Assembly (NCBI GenBank): GCA_012934845.2
Contig: WNNJ02001682.1
Location: forward strand, 62,001-126,000
DNA from: Pomphorhynchus laevis
Taxonomy: Eukaryota; Acanthocephala; Palaeacanthocephala; Echinorhynchida; Pomphorhynchidae
DNA: 64,000 nucleotides
Reading direction: 5' to 3'
Shown: positions 52,839 to 63,930 of the stretch, piece after piece
Numbering within the stretch: the first letter of the stretch is position 1
Layout: every line of letters starts with the position of its first letter
Program-made: the position numbers and the translations under genes
Notes under the pieces: generated by a model
Told to the model about the DNA's origin: nothing
The model's database searches: none
Seen by the model: only the letters and a program-made list of their open reading frames with translations

Positions 52839-55800
52839 TACACCAAAATTAAAGTAAAAATATCAATAAAAGGGGCAATCTTCATTATTCCCGCCGTTAA
52901 TCGTCCAATTTATGAGAGCAGTCTTGAATGTCTTAACGTCTGTGGCCATCACGATTTCCGACGGTAGTCGATTCCAAGCATTTGTACAACGATGAGACAA
53001 CCGATTCAACCGTGAACTGCAACCATGGGACGATATCCTCAACAACAGGGGATGACCTCCGTGGCATCGTCTATCGTTGATAACCACCGAATGGGTAGGA
53101 TATCCATCCGAACCGTTGGCGATATGCCACATTACTAACATATCTAGGATGTACAGTCTTAGGTACACATTCATCATACCCATAGTTTTAAGTCTGTCGC
53201 GATAATTCATATGAGAACAACTCGAACACAGTTTGCTGCTACGACGAAGAATATTTTCTAAGTCATTCAACTCTTTTTTTAGACGTTGGTAAACTGGCTT
53301 GTATCGCGAACTCAATATGTGATCTCACAAGTGCATTAAATAGAATTCTAAAACATGTAGGTGACACAAACTTGAAGCAGTTTTTTTATCATGTACAACA
53401 TTCTTCTGGCAGACGCGCATCTACGTTCAATGTCCATTCTAGACTTCAAGGAAAAATGAGTTATGATACCAAGGTCTTGTACATGAAATACATAATTAAT
53501 TATTTGAGATTCTATAGTATATCGGGCAGGTACAGAACTATACCCGAATATCTGCAAAAGCAAGATATTGCCATTGCAGTTTACTCAGCAGAGAGTTGAT
53601 GAAAATGTTAAAAAGTAATGGGACAAGCACAGTCCCCTGAGGAACCCCTGAAGTCACACTACGCGGAAAAGAAAAACAATCACCAACCTGTACTATATAG
53701 CTCCTAGATGACATAAAATCAGCAACCCACGCTACATACATCTTGGGAATGCCATAATCAAATAATGCTTGTATCAACTGAGAATGAGGTACGCGAGCGA
53801 ATGCTCTATTAAAATCAATAAACAGGGCATAAATAGAGCTACCTCGAGATAATTCTGCGACCCACGCCTTACGAGAACACTTGAGATTCGTCAGACAAGA
53901 TCTACCTTTTCTGAAACCATGCTGTTGAGAGCAAATCTGTCCGGACTCAACCAAGTGACTCATTATCATTTCGTGAACTATACCCTCCATATTTTTACTT
54001 ATATGGCTACTTAAACTTATAGGCCTGTAGTTACTAGCTGAGTTCCGCACACCTTTCTTATAAGCAGGTACAACCATATCACGTTTTCAGTCGAGCGGTA
54101 ATTTGCCAGAGTTTAAAGATAGCTAAACAGTATTGGCAAGGGGCAAAAGAGGTGGGTACTCAAGATACGTAAAATAATGGGGTGAATGTTGTCAGGACCA
54201 GCAGATGAACACTCCGACAGCCGAATCAATTTGACAAATACTTCATCTTTAGTCATTGAAATCGAATCACTAGAGACATGAGATCTTAGTGGTTCATAAT
54301 CAATGTTGGATACCGAAGGAACATTGCTTAGAGTAAATTCATTTGCAAATTCCTTGGCAACGTCGACCTGAGAAGGCACTTGACAACCATCAACAACCAA
54401 GTGAGAAATACCACAGGGAACATTCCCATTTTGGCGCATGTATGACCAAAAACGTTTGGAATTTTGACCATTCGAATTTAGGAGGTCGTACTCATAATAA
54501 ACACGCTTATTAGTGCAGAGTGGCTTAAAAACATTACGAGCTTGTCTGAAAGATGAGATGAACGATGGATCATTACGTGGTACTTTAAAGAAACGGTTTC
54601 GTTCGTACAGTGCTTTCTTGAGATCATGGTCAAACCAAACTTGCTTGCGGTTGTAACGTTTCTTGATTACTATTTTTGGGGCAAACTTATTTGAAACTTC
54701 AAGTAACTTATCGTGAATAAGTTTCATGTCAGCAACGGTCAACTGAACTGTCATCACAACAAAAGTTAATACAATCTGTGTAAGTCAAGAGTGATGCGCG
54801 ATCTGCCTTATGCCACAGCCGTTTAACCAAATTAGGCTAAGCATCCTCCATCATAGCCCCCCCCAAAGAAGGACGAATACCGAATTGAATGGTTACATGG
54901 TCACTCAATCCCAGAGGAGATACATAGCGTATGCCACAAACATGATCACAATTTCGAGAAAAGAGTAGATCAAGTATAGATGAACTATTGCCGCATACTC
55001 TGGTAGGACATGTCAGTAATTGAACTAGTAATAAATCGTGAGTCAAGAATTTCCATATTTGAGTTTCAGAAGCATTGCAATGATCAATACTAAAACCCCC
55101 AACATCACTAACCCCAACACTCGGAATGTTAAAATCACCAGATAGGATGAAAGGACGATGATGCGTACATGAATTAAGAAGCACATTACGCTGTACATCG
55201 TCAAAAACAGATGATTTAGAAGTTGTATAAAGGACACTAAGCAAAAATCTAAGTTCGGATAATATCACGTCTAACACCAAGCACTCACAAGTTCCTTCAC
55301 TATTGGAGTACTCAACCGAACCGACTACAACCGCCTTGTGAGCTAAATAGATGGCAACAACACTCCCGCGACGAACATCACACCTATCTGACCAAGTTAC
55401 GGTATAACCCCGAATATTAATTGTAGCATTACTAATCCCACTATGTAGCCACGACTCAGATACGGCAAAGGCGTCAAAATGTTTTGTAGTCAACATAATG
55501 CGAAGATCATCCAGATTAGAAGTTAAGCTACGAATGTTAGAATAGCCAATGAGAAGAGCACGCTTATTTGCAGAAGCTTTAATACCCGTTTTCACCAAAC
55601 TGAAATAAACAAGGGAACCCATAGATATAGAACCAGCACTCAAAGGTCCATGCATATTGGATGCCAAATCACAAATGGCTTGCGTTGGCAAACACGAAAA
55701 TTTCTGAGACACAAATCCACCTCATTTTCGACACGACGGTGGGCAAGCTCCTGCTTAGCATTAAGTAAGAAAATACGCTCTTTGTGAGAAAGATCTTTTA

Positions 55801-55862
55801 AAATACGAACAGGTTGATTTTTTAGTCTGAATCCTCGATTTTAGAGGGATTTAGCTTCACTA

Positions 55863-56396
55863 AAAAAAGATTTATTTTAACGTGGCAAATGCGTGCCAGC
55901 GCACGCTTACATGACCACAACAAAACAAAACTGTAAATCAGGTGTCGAGAAGGTGTGAACGGAGGAGGTGTTTGAATGTGATAAAGGAGGAGGCGCGGCG
56001 GACGTCGAGAGGGAGTTGATTCCAGGCGAGTGAGGCGGCGACGAGGAAGGATCGGAGACCGTAGTTGTTGGAGTAATTAGATACGTGGAGTAAGAAGGTA
56101 TGACGGGAACGCAGCGATAGCGAGGTAGGGCGAGTGTCGTCTAAGAGAGGAAGGTTGATGAACAATGGGGAGACGACAGCGATGAGACGAAAAGTAACGA
56201 GAAGAAGGCGGAGTTTGATGCGGATGTGGATGGTGGGCCAGGGGAGTTGGGCAAAATATGTTGATGTGTGGTTGAAGCGACGGAGACGAAAGAGCACTCG
56301 AACGGCGGTGTTGATTATTCGTTGTAGGGTAGGATGATGGATTTTGAAGAATTGGCGAAAAGGCTAAGGCAGTAATCGATTTTAGGGAAAAGAAGC
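55863..56396 (-). mobile_element. 5'-truncated LINE K inserted in LINE D ORF1
   Basis: Contains the K C-terminal block (FFSLKSITALAFSPILQNPS, SPSLQPHINIFCPTPLAHH in one frame) and the complete 3' tail with GCGTGCGCTGGCACGC, ending in a T run. Flanked by 11-bp repeats TAGTTTCACTA (56397-56407) and TAGCTTCACTA (55852-55862), differing at one base. The host ORF1 reads on either side without loss. A clear target-primed insertion. Confidence 0.9.
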
Positions 56397-57323
56397 TAGT
56401 TTCACTAGTTAATCGGAGGACAACCTTTAGAAGCCTAGGATGGTTACCAGATGTTTTACTATCAAGACGAAACATACTCCTGGCAGTTGACTTGGACAAC
56501 ACATCTCGATCCGAATAGTCGAACATGGTGGAAATAATGGTCCTGACTGCATCAACGTCATTATCCAAACAAGTTTTCAAACGCTACTTACAGATTCACT
56601 TAAATTTGTAAACAACGCACAAAAAGACCTGTCATAGTCCTTATGTCGGGTACGTTTATTAGATTCAGATTCAACATGCGCACAGTCTGACGAAATTGAC
56701 TTGGACAGATGACGCCACGGGCCACAGCGATCAAGCTCCCCTTCAGTGTCATTCACTTTATGATTATTACATGTGTCAAAAGAGCTGCAACCGATATTGC
56801 CACTTAGGCGTTCTGTAGTTATACTTTGTTGAAGTTCGGATCCACATCCTTGCTTAGTCAATACGGACATATGTGATCGAGAACCAGTTATAATTGGTTC
56901 CGTTCCGCTACTGCTTGACTGCATGTTGAGCCGGTTTCTATAATACTGATGTGGACGTCCGTTTGTCCATATTCGACATGGTTGGCGCTTAGTGCTGCTC
57001 GGGCATTCTACAAGGTCATCATTTCCGATAGTGACCTCGGTAGAGAGGCTGTTACAACCATAAGATGATGCTTCGCATACTTGTTGTTCATTTATAATGA
57101 TATTTGCTTCACATAACTGATTCGATGTTGCTGGTTTGTGAGCATAAGATATAGCTCAACAAAATCCACAATAAAAAGGTCGTAGCTGTAAAGATTTACA
57201 GTCAACATACTTCACTTTTATCAATGACGATACATTGCAACCATCGCAGCCACACCCAATCTCGAGCTAAACATAGTCGTCAATACGTTTTACCCCGCGT
57301 GGTTTACGAGATTTTAATCCCAT

Positions 57324-57512
57324 TTGTAGATAAACAGGTATTTTGATTTAGAATTTTGGATGGTGTCAATATCTTGAGATATTTTTCTGGCAATTCGAAT
57401 TTGTGAAAATGGCGTTATAATGCTACCGCTATTGAAGAGTGCATTCGTTTGATAGAAACATTCGTGTGATAGAAACAGGTTAACTCTAAAAATTCCGCGA
57501 GCGGAACGAGCG
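57324..57512 (-). promoter_or_regulatory. Leader between 16-bp array and LINE D ORF1
   Basis: The minus strand reads GTTCCGCTCGTTCCGCTCGC then GGAATTTTTAGAGTTA, homologous to the leader at 3140-3170 and to the GC-rich boundary at 4254 and 62480. A duplicated segment ATCACACGAATG / ATCAAACGAATG follows. Confidence 0.6.
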
Positions 57513-59330
57513 GAACTGGATTGATCTGGAACTGGATTGATCTGGAACTGGATTGATCTGGAACTGGATTGATCTGGAACTGGATTGATCTGGAACTGGA
57601 TTGATCTGGAACTGGATTGATCTGGAACTGGATTGATCTGGAACTGGATTGATCTGGAACTGGATTGATCTGGAACTGGATTGATCTGGAACTGGATTGA
57701 TCTGGAACTGGATTGATCTGGAACTGGATTGATCTGGAACTGGATTGATCTGGAACTGGATTGATCTGGAACTGGATTGATCTGGAACTGGATTGATCTG
57801 GAACTGGATTGATCTGGAACTGGATTGATCTGGAACTGGATTGATCTGGAACTGGATTGATCTGGAACTGGATTGATCTGGAACTGGATTGATCTGGAAC
57901 TGGATTGATCTGGAACTGGATTGATCTGGAACTGGATTGATCTGGAACTGGATTGATCTGGAACTGGATTGATCTGGAACTGGATTGATCTGGAACTGGA
58001 TTGATCTGGAACTGGATTGATCTGGAACTGGATTGATCTGGAACTGGATTGATCTGGAACTGGATTGATCTGGAACTGGATTGATCTGGAACTGGATTGA
58101 TCTGGAACTGGATTGATCTGGAACTGGATTGATCTGGAACTGGATTGATCTGGAACTGGATTGATCTGGAACTGGATTGATCTGGAACTGGATTGATCTG
58201 GAACTGGATTGATCTGGAACTGGATTGATCTGGAACTGGATTGATCTGGAACTGGATTGATCTGGAACTGGATTGATCTGGAACTGGATTGATCTGGAAC
58301 TGGATTGATCTGGAACTGGATTGATCTGGAACTGGATTGATCTGGAACTGGATTGATCTGGAACTGGATTGATCTGGAACTGGATTGATCTGGAACTGGA
58401 TTGATCTGGAACTGGATTGATCTGGAACTGGATTGATCTGGAACTGGATTGATCTGGAACTGGATTGATCTGGAACTGGATTGATCTGGAACTGGATTGA
58501 TCTGGAACTGGATTGATCTGGAACTGGATTGATCTGGAACTGGATTGATCTGGAACTGGATTGATCTGGAACTGGATTGATCTGGAACTGGATTGATCTG
58601 GAACTGGATTGATCTGGAACTGGATTGATCTGGAACTGGATTGATCTGGAACTGATTGATCTGGAACTGGATTGATCTGGAACTGGATTGATCTGGAACT
58701 GGATTGATCTGGAACTGGATTGATCTGGAACTGGATTGATCTGGAACTGGATTGATCTGGAACTGGATTGATCTGGAACTGGATTGATCTGGAACTGGAT
58801 TGATCTGGAACTGGATTGATCTGGAACTGGATTGATCTGGAACTGGATTGATCTGGAACTGGATTGATCTGGAACTGGATTGATCTGGAACTGGATTGAT
58901 CTGGAACTGGATTGATCTGGAACTGGATTGATCTGGAACTGGATTGATCTGGAACTGGATTGATCTGGAACTGGATTGATCTGGAACTGGATTGATCTGG
59001 AACTGGATTGATCTGGAACTGGATTGATCTGGAACTGGATTGATCTGGAACTGGATTGATCTGGAACTGGATTGATCTGGAACTGGATTGATCTGGAACT
59101 GGATTGATCTGGAACTGGATTGATCTGGAACTGGATTGATCTGGAACTGGATTGATCTGGAACTGGATTGATCTGGAACTGGATTGATCTGGAACTGGAT
59201 TGATCTGGAACTGATTGATCTGGAACTGGATTGATCTGGAACTGGATTGATCTGGAACTGGATTGATCTGGAACTGGATTGATCTGGAACTGGATTGATC
59301 TGGATATCTGGAACTGGATTGATCTGGAAT
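57513..59330. repeat. 16-bp minisatellite, about 113 copies, forming a LINE leader
   Basis: Head-to-tail GGAACTGGATTGATCT with only two 15-bp units (near 58652 and 59210) and an irregular end near 59305. Minus-strand frame stays open for over 600 codons (repeating SSSRSIQFQINPVPDQ) because three units make 48 nt; this is a by-product of the repeat, not a gene. Right next to a LINE ORF1, in the order array, GC-rich boundary, ORF1. Confidence 0.97.
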
Positions 59331-59540
59331 GTATGTATATTAGATCCCAAACTTTTTTAAGATTTAAGGTTTACATTTATAGGTTTATTTATAACACACG
59401 AAGTTTCAAAATGAAAATTAGACGCCATCAGGATGAACTGATATTTATTATTAGTAATAAATAATATTTATAAATTAGATATTTATTATTTATTAATATT
59501 ATAACTAATAATTAATTATTATTAATTATATATCAACTAA
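59331..59540. other. AT-rich spacer
   Basis: No feature supported apart from ATTAATTATTA-type repeats. Confidence 0.5.
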
Positions 59541-59785
59541 AAATTAATAATTTAAATTTAAAATAAAAGTTAATTTTTTTGAATTGACTAATAAATAACA
59601 TACGTTGTATCAGGTAAATGATTAGAGGTAATCGGAAGGAACAATATTCGCAAATAAGAATAAGAATTAGAGGTCACCAAGAGAAACTGATCAGGTTTCG
59701 GCCGTTATTCGTCGACCCAGCATTGAAGGGAGACCAAATACATAACAATAGCGTATTTCTTCTGACAAAGTGTATATTATCCTCT
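59541..59785 (+). repeat. Dispersed PLE-associated terminal repeat, copy 2
   Basis: TTTAAAATAAAAGTTAATTT, GAATTGACTAATAAATAACA, GTTGTATCAGGTAAATGATT, AATAAGAATTAGAGGTCACC and CTGATCAGGTTTCGGCC, which is the reverse complement of 50150-50340 with local differences. The start forms a hairpin (AGTTAATT / AATTGACT). Confidence 0.65.
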
Positions 59786-61420
59786 AATGGAGTGTAACTG
59801 GTGTATCTTATACACTTGACTGATGTATCTTAACCAGTGATTAACAAAAGTGTTAAATGTAACTAACAACGAAAATGGGTCTCACAGAAGACTGGTACGA
59901 CAAAAACAATTCCAGATTCTCATCAATAACGTATATTTTGTATCGAAATTGTTTAAGCAATTTCCGGAAGTAACACAAATTTATTTGTATAGTGAAATTA
60001 ATTATAAAAATGAATGAATCAGATAACTGAGTCTGCATATTTTATACTATATATAAGTCAAAAATAGAAATAAATAATAAATAATTATATAAGATTTGAT
60101 ACAATTTATATTTACCCGCCTCTTAAATGAGACATTTACCCGCCTCTTAAATGACTGCGTGGATGATATATATTGAATATATACAATATATATTTATATA
60201 AATTAATAAAATATACAATATAATAATATAATATATATTAATATATTGTATATATTAATATATACAATATATATTTATATAAATTAATAAGAAAATAAAT
60301 AATAAATAATTATACAAGACTTAATTCAATTTATATTTATATCAATTTAAAATAAAAATTGAAATTTAAAAGAAAAGTAAATTTTTATAAATTGACTGGG
60401 TGTTAATTGGGCTAATTGGTGCTAATTGGGTTAAGGTGTTAATTGGGTTAAATGAGATATAAATAAACGTGTGTTTTGTAAATAATTACAAATATTTACA
60501 AGCACAAATATTTTATAATTTTAAATAATAAATAATAATAATAAATAATTATATAAGATTTGATACAATTTATATCAGTCAAAATTTAAAGTGAAATTTA
60601 AAATAAAAGTCAATTTTATGAATTGACTAATAAATAACACACGATTAATCAAAATAAAGATTAGATGTCAGTAGGAACTGCTATTTATTATTAGTAATAA
60701 TTAATATTTATTAATTAAATATTAATTATTCATTAATATTTCATATATAGTTACTTATTAATGAATAATAATTTAACAATCTTTTAAGCCAGACGTGGAA
60801 GAACGACGATAACAGTCTTAGATACAGTTTCGTCATCCATATGGCTCATAAGTGCCAGATCTATTCCACTGCTGGATGCAAAGGAGGACTAGCAGACGGC
60901 AAGAAACAAGTCATATGTATGAGGTACTAGAACACATCTAGTATTATCATAGAGTGCTAAACCAGCACTAATGGCTTCACCAAAAAGGATCATTAGCAAA
61001 AGCACTGACAAATGCAAAGCAGGTATATTTTATATCGGCTAACTTTTTTATGAATATCTCAAATGAGAGTGATACCATTGCGCGTAAATTATGGTAGCAG
61101 TCTTTTAAGCCAGACGTGAAAAACGACGTTTATTATTTATTAATTATTTATTAATAATTGATTAATTATTTTGAATCGGAATGAGATATTCTGGGGGAAA
61201 TAATTATTTTTGATCTTATGAAATTAACAATCACACGTGTTTTATCAAATAAAACAAAAATATAAATAAAATAAAAATAATGATAAATAAAAATAAAATA
61301 ATTAAATAATAAATTATTGAATATAATATCAGATTAAAATATCATATAATTTTTAGATTAATAAATAACTAATCATTTTTTTTATCTAAATGCCATTTCC
61401 AGAAAAAAAGAAATTGATAT
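59786..61420. other. AT-rich repeat-dense region
   Basis: Contains a 25-bp tandem pair ending CCCGCCTCTTAAATGA at 60110-60155, long AT palindromic repeats (60170-60300), another partial dispersed repeat at 60590-60680 (GTCAATTTTATGAATTGACT hairpin), and a direct repeat TCTTTTAAGCCAGACGTG at 60780 and 61101. The block between the latter (60805-61095) is less AT-rich but I recognise no product. Confidence 0.55.
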
Positions 61421-62335
61421 GAGTGAACAATCAATTTATAATAGAAATTGAATATTTCATCGATATTTCGTTCGCTAACCGTGGACATTTTCAATAAGTA
61501 TCTAAAACAATAAAACAAGTAAAGTTAAAATGTATGAAGAACAAAATCATTTTGGACATTCAAATTTGGTTCCAGGAGCTTTATACCGACAGCCTCCATA
61601 ACTAATCGGCGTTTTAAGTTAGGCTTGGAAATCAAAACTGGCATATTGTCAAAGTCGATGTCATGACCAGTTTGAAAAGCATGGTCTGCTAATGTCGAAT
61701 GCGCTGATGTTGTGAGTGCCTTCTTATGTCCTTTATTGCTATTTTTATCGTACGTCCAGTTTGTCCTATGTATATACTTATACAATCCCTACACCCAACC
61801 ATATAGACTACATCCATCTTATCAAAATTAGTTCTTGTAATGGTGACTAATGAATGCATCAAGATGATAAGTACATCGCGTGCCATAAAACATTTTTAAT
61901 TGTAATCCTGATTGGAAAACGTATCTGCTTATTTTATTAAGTATGTCTTTCCTTAAACTACCCATTGCGGGAATATAAAACCAGTGTTTCAATTTTTGAG
62001 GACCAATTAAGTCGGATTGCATGGATGTGTGAATGCGTTATTTTGTTTTCTTAATGATTTTGTGTAAGCTATCTATTGGGTAGCCAAGAGATGTAAATAT
62101 TCTGTAAATATTCATTCGGCGTTTTGATAAACTTTGTTACAAATTCGATACGTTCCTGAACAGAAGCCACGAAACACACTTGGTTTCGTTTATAATGACT
62201 GACTGCTGTCCTACGGAATATACAAGCTAGTTTCTGTGGCTTTTCTAAAAACTTTAGTGACGGAGACATCAGTGAACAAAACTTCGCAATCTAGGAACGG
62301 TAAAAACTCGTTAGAGTGCCAGGTAATTGTAGTTC
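61421..62335 (-). mobile_element. Penelope-like element, RT end and GIY-YIG endonuclease
   Basis: From about 62310 leftwards: ACIFRRTAVSHYKRN region typical of the end of Penelope RTs, a linker, then KMDVVYMVGCRDCISIYIGQ followed by TGRTIK (61830-61770), the GIY-YIG endonuclease with its Cys pair, and STLADHAFQTGHDIDFDNMP and RRLVMEAVGIKLLEPN to 61525. The 3' untranslated end (minus, TATAAATTGATTGTTCACTC at about 61420-61445) recurs at 48275-48298 (+). Broken in several places; a fossil. Confidence 0.8.
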
Positions 62336-62560
62336 TATCCGAGGATTCAATGAATTGAAAATTCTGACAAAATCATCTCTTTATCCTGTCAGTTCCAGAT
62401 TATTACTGTCAGTTCCAGATTATTCATGTCAGTTCTAGATTATTCCTCTCAGTTTAAGATAATTCCTGTCAGTTCCGATCGTTACGTTCGCGGATTGAGC
62501 TCAATCTCTCGATAAAAGGTCAGCCTAGAAAAGCGCGATCTCAGATTTCTGTTCCTGATC
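62336..62560 (+). promoter_or_regulatory. LINE leader with five decayed 20-bp units
   Basis: 62390-62475 holds about five diverged copies of TTCCAGATTATTCCTGTCAG, then TTCCGATCGTTACGTTCGCG, ATTGAGCTCAAT, CTCGATAAAAGGTCAGCCTA and GCGCGATCTCAGAT, the same order as at 4054-4320. Here an ORF1 follows, which links this array type to LINE 5' ends. Confidence 0.7.
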
Positions 62561-63930
62561 AAGCATATTCCACATCGGTATGCAATGATGGTTATACCAA
62601 AGATTGTGATGTATGGATACTTATTCGTTTAAAATATCCGACCACTCGGTGTATAAACGTAAACATTTCACATGCGGTTTTTGTACATCAGTACGACTAC
62701 TACTGTTATCCTGCTCTTCTACTCCTGTATCACACACGACAACTCAGACCAATGCTGTATTAGATGTTTCCCTCGCATCAACACCTGACTTCGCATCATA
62801 TAACCCCATTATTAAACCTACTCACTCTCACACACTCCTCGTTCAACTACGAACCAAACTTCCATTAATCTTCCTCATTCTAACGATGCTAACGGTAAAG
62901 ATTTTCATCTCGTACCTCCTCTTTTCAATTCCTCCCCCAATCTAAATAAATATCAAACTTCTTTATTCTCTGCACGTACTCCTTACTCTACCTCTCCCGT
63001 ATCACTTCTCAATAATTTACATCATTCCGTAAAAATCATATCCAGTCACATCTCCGATCAACCGATTCAACACTCCACTCATGTTACACATGCTCCAACC
63101 TCTCTTAATTCTCCTTACTCTACCTCCCACGTATCACTTTCCAATAATCTTCATCCTTCCGTTAAAATCATTTCTAGTAACATCTCCGATCAACTGATTC
63201 AACACTCCAATCCTCTCGCACATGCCTCAACCTATCTTAATTCTCCTTACTCTACCTCCCACGTAACACTTCTAAATAATTTACATCCTTCCTTCAAAAT
63301 CATCTCCATTCACATCTCTGATCAACCCATTCAACACCCCGCTCCTTTTACACTTGCTCCAACCAATATTAATTCTCTATTAAGCACCTCTGTCATTTCC
63401 ACTTATATCTGCTCATCTGCCTTGACTCCTACCAGCTCTGTCCATCCACCACTTCCACGTAATCGTTTTCCTTCGCGCGATCGCTGTATTACCATATCAA
63501 ACTCTAAGCTTTTCGAATCTGCTTCTCCACAATCTCGCCTCAATGATGATGTATCTGCTTTCAAATCTATCCTAGCAACCGTTCTTCCTGATGATAACCA
63601 ATCCATCTTCAATAATATTGCTCCTGTATCCTTTATTCGTTTAAACAAATCCACTAAATCCAATCATATCAGTAGTTCACTCCTAAAAATCGTTTTCCGG
63701 CATAGTTCACATGCCTCTTCGGTACTCTCCCAACGTTTTGAACTTCTTACCACTTCATCTACTTGTAGTATCTTTCCTGATCGCTCTACTTATGATATTG
63801 CCCAGCTTAAGTTAGCTCGCATTGAGAAACATCGACGTGAAACAAACGGCGTGTCATCCTTATCTATACGTCAAATCAACGGAAATTTTCACGTTGTACA
63901 CAAGGCCAAAAAATCGATGGCGTCCCATCT
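62561..63930 (+). pseudogene. APE-LINE ORF1 (element L)
   Basis: Finger remains near 62580-62680 (DCDVWILIRL ... FTCGFC, with a frame change between), then a very long Ser/Thr/Pro/His spacer in which a block of about 125 bp is repeated three times (LHHSVKIISSHISDQPIQHS at about 63015, 63150 and 63285). The C-terminal module follows: RNRFPSRDRCITISNSKLFE, QSRLNDDVSAFKSILATVLP, APVSFIRLNKSTKS, LLKIVFRHSSHASSVL, ARIEKHRRETNG and INGNFHVV. Related to element K. At least two frame breaks; near 63.9 kb one base fewer than K puts ORF1 and ORF2 in the same frame. Confidence 0.8.

Larger units (their letters stand above)
51681..57323 (-). mobile_element. APE LINE, near full length, with two nested insertions (element D)
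   Basis: Minus strand. ORF1 starts at 57323 (MGLKSRKPRG), finger CGCDGCNVSSL ... FYCGFC, spacer, CALFTNLSESVSSV and DNDVDAVRTIISTMFD; it is interrupted at 56396-55863 by a LINE K fragment and resumes to about 55720 (VRILKDLSHKERIFLLNAKQ, DLCLRNFRVC). ORF2: endonuclease 55712-54837 (LLIGYSNIRSLTSNL, FAVSESWLHSGIS, ILSGDFNIPS, LGLSDHVTIQF), then linker and RT 54757-53538 (NYRPISLSSHISKNMEGIVH, QHGFRKGRSCLTNL, IDFNRAFARVPH, TSGVPQGTVLVPLLFNIFIN, LAFADIRV), where FADD is FADI, and the C-terminus to 52863. At least eight breaks. The 3' untranslated region is split by a PLE foldback (51748-52838); the end near 51690 carries the GGCTTTATAGCC hairpin. Its leader is the 16-bp array at 57.5-59.3 kb. 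Confidence 0.85.

Noticed and set aside
57314-59350. A 678-codon minus-strand reading frame with 16-residue repeats
   Set aside because: Its open length follows from the 16-bp unit (three units make 48 nt with no stop); no start context, domain or sister protein. It is the LINE leader array.
60805-61095. Possible exon between two TCTTTTAAGCCAGACGTG repeats
   Set aside because: No convincing frame or splice sites; left as unassigned.
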